In this document: positions 1 to 7,307 of the stretch, one piece after another
How the letters are laid out: each line of letters opens with the position of its first letter
How positions within the stretch are numbered: the stretch's first letter is position 1
Source: Betaproteobacteria bacterium
GTDB lineage: Bacteria > Pseudomonadota > Gammaproteobacteria > Burkholderiales > SG8-41
Reading direction: 5' to 3'
NCBI GenBank assembly: GCA_028291945.1
Contig: JAQGNH010000359.1
Location: 1-32,012 of the forward strand
DNA length: 32,012 nt
Notes under the pieces: generated by a model
What the model was told of the DNA's origin: nothing
Databases searched by the model: none
The model's input: the letters and a program-made list of their open reading frames with translations, nothing else
Program-made: the position numbers and the translations under genes

Positions 1-124
1 CACCAAACTTCTTCGACAACACCAGCGTGATCGCCGCCGTCAACGTCGTCTTGCCGTGGTCCACGTGACCAATCGTGCCCACGTTCACGTGGGGCTTCGT
101 CCGCTCAAACTTACCCTTGGCCAT
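1..124 (-). CDS. tuf: Elongation factor Tu, N-terminal fragment
   Basis: The first 41 codons of EF-Tu are visible before the window edge; the gene continues to the left. The GTPase delivers aminoacyl-tRNA to the ribosome. The protein begins [20 protein letters not shown], and the P-loop GHVDHGKT follows at about residues 19-26, which is diagnostic. The ATG at 124-122 has an AAGGA ribosome-binding site nine bases upstream. It lies directly downstream of tRNA-Thr, the usual arrangement in which a tuf copy is co-transcribed with a tRNA-Tyr/Gly/Thr cluster. Whether this is the tufA or tufB copy cannot be read here. Confidence 0.97.
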   Translation of the reverse strand, partial: MAKGKFERTKPHVNVGTIGHVDHGKTTLTAAITLVLSKKFG

Positions 125-194
125 GGCTGTTCCTTATTTTCCGCTTGTCTCGCTCTGTTACGTGTAGGGTTCTTACGATCTGCTGCATAGTCTC

Positions 195-269
195 TGGTGC
201 CCACGGCGCGGATTGAACGCGCGACCTCTCCCTTACCAAGGGAGTGCTCTGCCACTGAGCTACATGGGC
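195..269 (-). tRNA. tRNA-Thr (anticodon GGT)
   Basis: The reverse complement folds as a full cloverleaf: a seven-pair acceptor stem (GCCCATG with CGTGGGC, one G-T pair), the D-arm sequence TAGCTCAGTGG, an anticodon arm CTCCC-TTGGTAA-GGGAG, a T arm with GTTCAATCC, and an encoded CCA end. It is the last tRNA before tuf in the operon. Confidence 0.97.
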
Positions 270-291
270 GCGAAGTCGTGTGTTATCCAAT

Positions 292-365
292 TGGAGCGGG
301 TGAAGGGAATCGAACCCTCGTCGTAAGCTTGGAAGGCTTCTGCTCTACCATTGAGCTACACCCGC
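292..365 (-). tRNA. tRNA-Gly (anticodon TCC)
   Basis: The reverse complement shows the acceptor stem GCGGGTG paired with CACCCGC, the D arm TAGCTCAATGG, an anticodon loop CTTCCAA carrying TCC, the T loop GTTCGATTC, and an encoded CCA. It lies 22 bases upstream of tRNA-Thr in the same transcript. Confidence 0.97.
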
Positions 366-434
366 CTTGTCCGAATCGCTGCGTCTATCGCGCATTCAAG
401 CTGCGTCAAGGCACCCAAACGCCCGCTAATGAAC

Positions 435-519
<85 letters not shown>

Positions 520-533
520 GAACGAAACCGGGC

Positions 534-562
534 ATTATCTTGAAATTCGTGACAAATGTCAA
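534..562 (-). promoter_or_regulatory. Sigma-70 promoter of the tRNA-tuf operon
   Basis: On the minus strand a perfect -35 box TTGACA (562-557) is followed by a 17-base spacer and the -10 box GATAAT (539-534). The bases after it, GCCCGG, form a GC-rich discriminator of the kind associated with stringent control of stable RNA genes. Transcription should start near 527, leaving about eight bases before the mature 5' end of tRNA-Tyr. Confidence 0.88.
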
Positions 563-625
563 ACAAGTTACGGATTTTGTGGGGCTAATGGTAGACGACC
601 CCGGCTGCGCCGGCACCGAGCAAGA

Positions 626-1351
626 TCAAGCGCCTCCAGAGCCGCTCACGCTCGAGCCGCCCCACATGAACAACGTCTGCCGGTAATGTAGCCGCTTTCG
701 TCGGCCAGCAGGAAACGTTACTGCTCGCACAATATCCCCGGGCGTTCCGACGCGTTTGACCGGAATGCTGTCGATGACCCGCTGCCTTTTTTCACTGCCT
801 TTTGGATGGCCGTTGTCGAACAACTCCGTTGCGACCGGGCCGGGCGCGATCACATTCACGGTGATCCCATCGCTCGCGAGTTCCAGACTGAGCGTGCGTG
901 TCATGCCGATGATGGCGGCTTTTGCAGCCGAGTAGACCGTGCGTTGTGTTTTTCCGAGCACCGCGCGGGACGACATGCTCACGATGCGCCCGAATCCAGC
1001 CTTACGCATCCCTTGGGCGAACCCTTTGATCAGGACCATCGGGGCGCGAACGTTCAGCGCGAAAGAGTAGTTGAGATCACTGGCTGTTGCCTGCTCCAGC
1101 AGTGCGGGACGATTCGCTCCGGCGTTGTTGACGAGATTGCGCACAGGGTAACGCGCCGCGACCTCGTCTGTTACAGCCGTCGCAGCGCTCACATCAGCGA
1201 GATCGACTTCGCGATACACGAGCCGCTCGTGTCTCAGGCGCGGCGGCCGGCGCTGCAAAGCAACTACAGTTCACCCTTCATCAAGCAAACGCGCCGCCAT
1301 CGCTTCACCAATACCCGCACTCGCGCCCGTCACAACCGCTACGCCCTGCAT
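626..1351 (-). pseudogene. Short-chain dehydrogenase/reductase, disrupted
   Basis: An NAD(P)-dependent SDR of the 3-oxoacyl-ACP reductase-like type, read from ATG 1351. The N-terminus carries the cofactor motif TGASAGIG. Later come NNAG and the catalytic Y-S-A-A-K with its upstream serine (SMSS), so all family landmarks are recognisable. The frame is broken by a TGA at 1273-1271, where the family normally has a residue such as Trp (TGG). Near the C-terminus, between about 713 and 678, two compensating one-base shifts replace the expected LLADESGYITGQ with PAGRRKRLHYRQ. Translation from the internal TTG at 1258 would lack the Rossmann glycine motif. It is divergent from the acyl-CoA synthetase gene. 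It is either a decaying gene or the product of sequencing errors. Confidence 0.82.
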
Positions 1352-1368
1352 GATATGCTCCAACTGCG

Positions 1369-1387
1369 TGTAATCTCTCTGATTACA
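1369..1387. promoter_or_regulatory. Candidate operator: 7-bp perfect dyad
   Basis: TGTAATC, five bases (TCTCT), then GATTACA form a perfect inverted repeat between the divergent SDR and acyl-CoA synthetase starts. The size and location suit a dimeric repressor site. No regulator gene lies in the window, so the binding factor is unknown. Confidence 0.5.
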
Positions 1388-1461
1388 AGCACGTGCACAT
1401 CGCTGCTACGCGCGGTCGAAAAGCGCCCTGCTTCCTACTCGTCCGAAACACGATCGCCCCG

Positions 1462-3582
1462 ATGTCTTCAGTCGCTGACCTGCTGCGTGCTGCCATCAAT
1501 CCGCGCGCAGTCGCCGTCGTTGGCGCGTCAGCTGACGTCGGCAAATTCGGTGGCCGGGTCATGCAATTTCTCGTCAAGCACGGTTATCCGGGCCGCATCG
1601 TTCCAGTCAACCCTGGCGCCACCTGCGTATTCGGAATCCCGGCCTACAAGTCCATAACCGAAGTCGGAGCGGCTATCGACGTCGCGCTACTCGCACTGCC
1701 CGCGCAGCACTTGCCTGCAGCACTCGAGCAGTGCGGGGCGGCCGAAGTCCCCTGCTGCGTCATCATCACCGCGGATTTCGCAGAGCTCGGCGACGAAGGT
1801 GCAGCGCGCGAAGCCGAGCTCGTCCGCATCGCTCGCAGTCACGACATGCGCTTGATCGGACCCAATTGCCTAGGCTTCATCAACCCACATGTGAAGCTTG
1901 CGCTCACATCATCGGTCGCGCTTGCAGTCGAACCCATGCCAAAAGGGTCGGTTGGTTTGGTGAGCCAGTCCGGGTCGATGATGGCTTCCATGATCTCGCA
2001 TGCGGCCGATTCGGGGGCCGGGTTCAGCGCGTGCGTCACCGTCGGCAATCAGGCGGATCTGGAAATCTGCGATTTCATCGAGTACTTCCTGCAGGACGAC
2101 ACGACGCACGCCATATGTACGTACATTGAAGGGCTCAAGAACGGGCCGCGCTTCCTCGCCCTGGCGGAACGCTGTCGGGAAGCAGGCAAACCGCTGCTTG
2201 CGGTAAAGGCCGGAAGCAGTGACGCCGGGGCGCACCTCACGCGCTCGCATACCGCGAGTTTTGCGGGCTCTCACGCGGTCTGGCAAGCCGCCGCGCAAAG
2301 CGGGGGCGTGCTGGCCATAGATGACCCCGAAAGCATGATCGACTGCGCGCATTTCCTGACGCGCTTCGGCCCGGCCCGGAACGCGGGCGTCGCGGCGCTC
2401 TCGCCGTCGGGGGGCACGATTGCTGTCACTGCAGATCGCCTCTACGGGGCCGGCCTCGAGCTCGCTGAATTGGTGCCGGCCACCCGCGAGGCGTTGAGCC
2501 GTATCGTTCCGCCAACTCGGCCGCTGAATCCACTCGATGTCGGCGGATTGCCGCGCGAGCAAGGTGTCTCGGCAGCGAACGACGCACAGGCACTCCTATC
2601 GAACGATCCCTCCGTAGGCATCGTGTTCATTGTGGTGGCAACTACGCCGCATCTCGACGAGAAGGTACGCAAGTGGGGTGAGACGGCGATCGCGAGCGGC
2701 AAGCCTACGGCGATATTGTTTACACCTGGGCGCTTGGTGGATAGCGCTCGCAAAACGTTGCGCGAAATCGGTTGCCCCTATACCGACCGCATGGACGACG
2801 CGCTGAGAGTGATAAGGACGGCGGTCGACTACGGCCGCGTGGTATCAATGCGACGCGGCGAGGCGCAACCGCCCGCGTTCATTGCAGTTATCGAAAAACA
2901 ACTCAGCCAGCTGCCAATCGGCCGGTTGACTGAGCCCGAAGCGAAGTCGCTGCTGCGAGCGGCCGGGCTGAGCGTAACTTCGGAAGTGCTCGCAACGAAT
3001 GTTGAGGATGCGGTCGCAGCCGCAACGCGTCTGGGCTATCCCGTCGTCCTGAAAGCAGTGTGTCGTGAGCTCGTCCACAAAAGTGACATAGGCGCAGTCA
3101 AGCTGGGTCTGTTAGACGAAGATGCCGTGCGCAACGCGTGGCGCGATGTGATCGCGAACGTGGCTCAGCACTTCCCGCGATCGCGTATGGACGGTTGTGT
3201 GGTACAGGAAATGGCAGCCGGTGGAATTGAAGTGATACTAGGCGCGAGGTGGGATCCACAGTTTGGCGCAGTTGTTATGGCGGGCGCCGGGGGCATTCTT
3301 GTGGAGGTCATGAGCGATGTCGCACTCGCCTTGGCACCGCTCGGTCCAGACGACGCGAGGACACTTCTCCAAAAACTGAAGATATGGCCCGTGCTGGCAG
3401 GCACCAGGGGCCGTCCGGCACTCGACCTGGAGGCGCTGACCGAAGCGCTTGCTCGCTTGAGCTGGATCGCACACACCGCTGGTGCTCGACTGCTCGAGCT
3501 CGATGTGAATCCGGTGCTGGTGAAGCAGCACGGCGTCGTTGCTCTGGACGCACGGGCGACGACGGGACCGGCGTCATCATGA
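1462..3582 (+). CDS. ADP-forming acyl-CoA synthetase (CoA-binding plus ATP-grasp)
   Basis: A 706-residue fusion of the alpha and beta parts of the NDP-forming acetyl-CoA synthetase family, which interconverts acyl-CoA + ADP + Pi and acid + CoA + ATP. The N-terminal CoA-binding domain shows AVVGAS near residue 18, then the succinyl-CoA-ligase-like part with GPNCLGF and the phosphohistidine loop SHTASFAGS. The C-terminal ATP-grasp half carries HKSDIGAV and ends with a typical LLELDVNPVLV. The ATG at 1462 is chosen because the upstream in-frame extension (from 1393) does not resemble the family; the ribosome-binding site is weak. The enoyl-CoA hydratase follows 79 bases later, so the pair probably activates and processes a carboxylic acid. 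The actual acid cannot be inferred. Confidence 0.92.
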   Translation: MSSVADLLRAAINPRAVAVVGASADVGKFGGRVMQFLVKHGYPGRIVPVNPGATCVFGIPAYKSITEVGAAIDVALLALPAQHLPAALEQCGAAEVPCCVIITADFAELGDEGAAREAELVRIARSHDMRLIGPNCLGFINPHVKLALTSSVALAVEPMPKGSVGLVSQSGSMMASMISHAADSGAGFSACVTVGNQADLEICDFIEYFLQDDTTHAICTYIEGLKNGPRFLALAERCREAGKPLLAVKAGSSDAGAHLTRSHTASFAGSHAVWQAAAQSGGVLAIDDPESMIDCAHFLTRFGPARNAGVAALSPSGGTIAVTADRLYGAGLELAELVPATREALSRIVPPTRPLNPLDVGGLPREQGVSAANDAQALLSNDPSVGIVFIVVATTPHLDEKVRKWGETAIASGKPTAILFTPGRLVDSARKTLREIGCPYTDRMDDALRVIRTAVDYGRVVSMRRGEAQPPAFIAVIEKQLSQLPIGRLTEPEAKSLLRAAGLSVTSEVLATNVEDAVAAATRLGYPVVLKAVCRELVHKSDIGAVKLGLLDEDAVRNAWRDVIANVAQHFPRSRMDGCVVQEMAAGGIEVILGARWDPQFGAVVMAGAGGILVEVMSDVALALAPLGPDDARTLLQKLKIWPVLAGTRGRPALDLEALTEALARLSWIAHTAGARLLELDVNPVLVKQHGVVALDARATTGPASS

Positions 3583-3661
3583 TTCGTGGTTCAAGCAGCG
3601 ACTTCGAACTCGTCGACAGATAAACCACACCCGCGCATCACGCCTTCAACGAGGAACACCT

Positions 3662-4402
3662 ATGGCTGATCAACCGCTGACCTACGAATCCCGAGACGGG
3701 GTAGCAATCATCACGCTTAACCGCCCGGAAAAGCGCAACGCGATTAACAACGACATGGCGCACGCACTGCGGGCGGCGTGGCTACGTCTTAACCAGAGCG
3801 ACGATCGCGTGGGCGTCATCACGCACGCGGGCGAACATTTCACGGGTGGCGCAGATATCAAAGGACCCCCGGAAGACTTTCCTGCATGTGTGCCGAACGT
3901 CGGCGTCGTTGTTGAGAAACCACTCATTGCTGCCGTCGGCGGATGGGTTGTCGGCGGCGGGGTCGTGATCGTTCAGATGTGCGACCTGTGCGTCGCTGCC
4001 GACGACGCACGCTTCATGTTTCCCGAAGCCAAGGTCGGCTTCACCGGCGCTCTGATTGCGGGTCTCGCCGCACGCATTCCTCACAAGGTGGCGATGGAGC
4101 TCATGCTGCTCGGCGATGAAGTCAACGCCGAGCGCATGTATCAGGTTGGACTCGTGAACAAACTGGTGCAGCGCGGCCAACAGCTCGAAGCAGCACTCGA
4201 TTACGCGCGCAGGCTTGCCGCAAATGCACCGCGGGTGCTGCAGGTGCTGCGTGAGTTCGTCGGACACGTCGTTCCAAAAGGACCTTCCGAGCTCGCTGCA
4301 TACGGTCGGCTTGCGATAGGAAGCGTGCGACAAAGCGACGATGCGAAAGAAGGGATCGCAGCCTTTAAAGAGAAGCGCAAGCCTCGTTTCCAGGGGCGGT
4401 GA
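3662..4402 (+). CDS. Enoyl-CoA hydratase/isomerase family protein
   Basis: A crotonase-fold protein of 246 residues, the usual length. Family marks are NRPEKRNAIN near residue 21, the oxyanion-hole segment FTGGADIKGP, and GGWVVGGGVVIVQMCDL followed by MFPEAKVGF. The glutamate of PEAK matches the second catalytic Glu of crotonase, but the position of the first (GGG-C-E in rat crotonase) holds hydrophobic residues. A hydratase reaction is therefore uncertain, and isomerase or hydrolase activity is possible. A GAGGA box precedes the ATG; a longer in-frame extension upstream is rejected for lack of homology. It probably works on the CoA ester made by the synthetase upstream. Confidence 0.92.
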   Translation: MADQPLTYESRDGVAIITLNRPEKRNAINNDMAHALRAAWLRLNQSDDRVGVITHAGEHFTGGADIKGPPEDFPACVPNVGVVVEKPLIAAVGGWVVGGGVVIVQMCDLCVAADDARFMFPEAKVGFTGALIAGLAARIPHKVAMELMLLGDEVNAERMYQVGLVNKLVQRGQQLEAALDYARRLAANAPRVLQVLREFVGHVVPKGPSELAAYGRLAIGSVRQSDDAKEGIAAFKEKRKPRFQGR

Positions 4403-4507
4403 TAGGGGTTCATGCGCGCACCGATAGATGGCGTAACACGGACTTGCGTTTGCGTCATTTGTGCTTCGCGTTGCGCGCCTGCTCATTAAAGGCTGAACGC
4501 TGACGAA

Positions 4508-5857
4508 ATGTCTTACGATCCCCTCCGTGCATCTCACCCCGGCACCGGTCTCGACTATATGCCGTCGTATTGGACGGCAACGGCCGGCGTTCGACCGACG
4601 GACGACGGGCCTCTCACAGGAACAACGGACGTCGATGTCGCAATCATCGGCGGCGGTTACACCGGTCTCTCGTGCGCCTACCACCTCGCACGCCATTACG
4701 GCATTCGAGCGACGGTGCTTGAAGCCAATCGACCAGGCTGGGGCTGCAGTGGCAGGAACGGCGGATTCGCGAGAGCTGCAATTGGCCGGCACAGCTTCGG
4801 CAAAATGATTGAGCGCTGGGGTCGGCAGACAGCGCGCCGTGTCTTCGGGCAGGCGTTGTCGGCGGTCGATAATGTACGGAGCATGATCGGTGAAGGCGGT
4901 ATAGGCTGCGACGCGCTCGAAGCAGGTCATCTGAAAATTGCGCACCGGCCGAGCCGCGCTGCCGCACTCGCCCGTGAAGCGGAGCTGCTGCAGCGCGAGT
5001 TCGAGTATCCCGCGGAATTTCTGACCGGCGCGAAGCTACGCAGTGAACACATTGGCGGCTCACAGTCGCATGGGGCTCTGCGTTTTCCTGATGCGCTTGC
5101 GGTGCATCCGCTCAAGCTCGCGCTTGGAGTCCTGAACATGGCTCGGGCAGCAGGCGCCAAAGTGCACAGCGCCTCGCCAGTCCTCAGCTGGAGAAAGAAT
5201 GGCCACGCTCACGTACTGATAACGCCGTCGGCGACCGTACGCGCACGGACCGTAGTGCTCGCCACCAATGGATACACACCTGAGCATCTGCACGATTGCA
5301 TTCGTGCGACCACGCTTCCCATGCTGTCGCACATCATCGTCACACGTGCGATGACCGCAGAAGAGAAAGTCACGACCGGATTTCGTACTGAGCACGTCCT
5401 GACAGACACTCGCAACCTCTTGTACTACTGGCGGCGTCTGCCGGACGATCGCATTCTGTTCGGAGGCCGAGGCCAGATTACCGAATCGGCCGCGGGCCAG
5501 GTTGCGCATCGCGATTTTCTGCTCGCAGAGCTCAAAGCTAAGCTGCCTGCGCTCGGTGCAATCAGAGTTGATTACGACTGGTGGGGCTGGGTGTGTCTCA
5601 CCGCTGACTTCATGCCTCACGTCTACCATGCAGCCGACGACACGAGCACGCACTATGCTTTAGGCTATCAAGGCAGCGGCGTATCGTACTCGCTTTTCGC
5701 TGGCAAGGTGCTTGCGGCGCGCATCGCGAATGATGCCTCTCCGGACCCGATACCCGCGACAACGACACCGCTCCCGCGTTTTCCGTTCGCCGCATTACGG
5801 CGTGTCGGCCAGCGCGCGGCGTATCAGTGGTATCGATATTCGGATAATCGTGGTTAA
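4508..5857 (+). CDS. FAD-dependent amine/amino-acid oxidoreductase (DAO family)
   Basis: A 449-residue flavoprotein of the D-amino-acid-oxidase superfamily, closest in layout to gamma-glutamylputrescine oxidase-like (PuuB/OrdL) proteins. The dinucleotide-binding motif GGGYTG lies at residues 48-53, followed by the acidic end of the second strand in VLEANRPGWG and the CSGRNGGFA stretch typical of this group. The C-terminal region shows the FAD-contacting segment YALGYQGSGVSYS. No signal peptide is seen, so it should be cytosolic. It follows the enoyl-CoA hydratase after 105 bases and ends 15 bases from the convergent Bug gene. The amine substrate is unknown. The ribosome-binding site is weak. 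Confidence 0.9.
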   Translation: MSYDPLRASHPGTGLDYMPSYWTATAGVRPTDDGPLTGTTDVDVAIIGGGYTGLSCAYHLARHYGIRATVLEANRPGWGCSGRNGGFARAAIGRHSFGKMIERWGRQTARRVFGQALSAVDNVRSMIGEGGIGCDALEAGHLKIAHRPSRAAALAREAELLQREFEYPAEFLTGAKLRSEHIGGSQSHGALRFPDALAVHPLKLALGVLNMARAAGAKVHSASPVLSWRKNGHAHVLITPSATVRARTVVLATNGYTPEHLHDCIRATTLPMLSHIIVTRAMTAEEKVTTGFRTEHVLTDTRNLLYYWRRLPDDRILFGGRGQITESAAGQVAHRDFLLAELKAKLPALGAIRVDYDWWGWVCLTADFMPHVYHAADDTSTHYALGYQGSGVSYSLFAGKVLAARIANDASPDPIPATTTPLPRFPFAALRRVGQRAAYQWYRYSDNRG

Positions 5858-5872
5858 TCGCTGCGGGCCCTT

Positions 5873-6862
5873 CTAATCGCTCAGTTTGATGCCGGCGATT
5901 TTTATGACTTTGGCCGTGCGGGCCATATCGGTCTTGACGAAACGTGTAAATTCTTCGGGCGTGCTCGTCCAGACATCGAAACCCTGGGCGGTAAAGCGCT
6001 CTTTGACATCCGATGTCGCAAGTGACGCAATGATCTCCTTGTTCAGCTTGTCAATGATCGTCCGCGCTACGCCAGCGCGCGTGACGACGCCGAACCACGT
6101 GCCGCCTTCGTAACCTTTAAGGCCGGCCTCGCCCACCGCAGGAATGTCGGGCCAGTTCGACAGACGTTTGTCGCCGCACACGCCAAGGATCTTGGTTTTG
6201 CCGCTTTTCCATTGCGGCAATACGCTCGCAATACCCGTAATGACGAAGTTGACTTCGCCGCCCAACATCGCGGTGGTTGCAGGTCCCGATCCCTTGTACG
6301 GCACGTGAAGGAGCTTGATTCCCGCCATCGTTTCGAGCAATGCGCCGGCGAGATGATTCGTGGAAGCCGTTCCGGGTGTCGAGTACTTGATCGCACCGGG
6401 CTTCGCTTTAGCAAGCGTGATCAGCTCCACAACGGTATTTGCCGGCACCGACGGATGCGCCGCGATAACGTACGGGAAATACACCACGGGCGTGACAGGG
6501 GCGAAATCGCGCGCAGCATCGTACGGAAGCTTCGGGTAAAGCTGTGGATTGATCGAAAGCGTGGTGGCGGTCACCAGCAGGATCGTATAGCCGTCAGGTG
6601 CTGCTTTCGCAGCAGCTTCAGCACCGATGATCGTGCTCGCGCCGCCACGATTATCGATGATCACCTGTTGCCCGAGTCGCTCTGAAAGTTTGGCAGCGAT
6701 TCCACGCGCCACGATATCCGTCGTCCCGCCCGGCGGATAAGGCACGACAAAGCGAATGGGCTTGTTGGGGTACGACGCCACGCCGGTTTGCCCCAAAACA
6801 TTCGAAGGTGAATGCATTGCAAAGGTAATCACGGTTGCGAGTACCCATTTTTGCCTATCCAC
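5873..6862 (-). CDS. Bug/TctC-family periplasmic solute-binding protein
   Basis: A 329-residue tripartite-tricarboxylate-transporter receptor. After a hydrophobic export signal (VLATVITFAMHSPS) the mature part begins YPNKPIRFVVPYPPGGTTD, the hallmark of the family, followed by IIDNRGGASTIIGAEAAAK and the ligand-loop region HVPYKGSGPATTAMLGGEV. The reading frame is open to 7033, but GTG at 6862 sits about seven bases after GGGAGAG and gives a normal signal peptide; GTG 6868 is the alternative. No TctA/TctB membrane subunits are nearby, as is common for the many orphan Bug proteins of Burkholderiales. Its ligand cannot be predicted from sequence; carboxylates are usual. Confidence 0.93.
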   Translation of the reverse strand: MDRQKWVLATVITFAMHSPSNVLGQTGVASYPNKPIRFVVPYPPGGTTDIVARGIAAKLSERLGQQVIIDNRGGASTIIGAEAAAKAAPDGYTILLVTATTLSINPQLYPKLPYDAARDFAPVTPVVYFPYVIAAHPSVPANTVVELITLAKAKPGAIKYSTPGTASTNHLAGALLETMAGIKLLHVPYKGSGPATTAMLGGEVNFVITGIASVLPQWKSGKTKILGVCGDKRLSNWPDIPAVGEAGLKGYEGGTWFGVVTRAGVARTIIDKLNKEIIASLATSDVKERFTAQGFDVWTSTPEEFTRFVKTDMARTAKVIKIAGIKLSD

Positions 6863-7001
6863 AGTCACTCTCTCCCTTTTTACGCTACACCGCGGTGCAT
6901 CAAGCGCCATTATGGAGCCAAATACAAATGACGAATGGAAATCACGCTCCGCTTCACTTCTTACGAAAGAGCAAAGCTGCGATAAAAAAAGCGCGGGGGT
7001 C

Positions 7002-7030
7002 TGTACAAATCCGCTAGACGTATGTACAAA
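7002..7030. repeat. Two TGTACAAA direct repeats, 21 bp apart
   Basis: TGTACAAA occurs at 7002-7009 and again at 7023-7030. The 21-base period places both copies on the same face of the helix, and each contains the palindrome TGTACA. This suits cooperative binding of a regulator to the divergent promoter region. Confidence 0.5.
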
Positions 7031-7049
7031 CACCGATGAACGGAATATA

Positions 7050-7074
7050 TAGCCGGGAAATCTTCCTTCGGCTA
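7050..7074. other. Small hairpin upstream of prkA
   Basis: TAGCCGGGAA, loop ATC, and TTCCTTCGGCTA pair as six plus four base pairs with a two-base bulge. It could be an mRNA leader structure or a weak terminator; no U-tract follows. Confidence 0.3.
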
Positions 7075-7307
7075 TTTAGTTGCGGGGCGTATATCGTTGA
7101 AGAGCATCGTGCGTTAACAGGAGAGTAATCTTGTAAATTAGGAATCGGCGTGCCCACCTCTGAGTATGGCGCGCATTAAAGCTCTCACGCGGACATCCAC
7201 GTTTTTGATCACGCAGTACGCGTCCGGCGCGTGTACCTGGAGGAGCAGCATGACCTGGTACGCTGTTTGAATACAGCAAGCGAGAGCATCTTGCGCGGAG
7301 GGTAAAT

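Larger units (their letters stand above)
6863..7307. other. Intergenic region between divergent Bug and prkA genes
   Basis: This 445-base stretch separates two divergently transcribed genes and must hold both promoters. It contains a pair of TGTACAAA direct repeats (7002-7030), a hairpin (7050-7074) and the GGAGGG ribosome-binding site of prkA just before 7308. Open frames here show no recognisable protein. No convincing -35/-10 pair was found. Confidence 0.6.
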
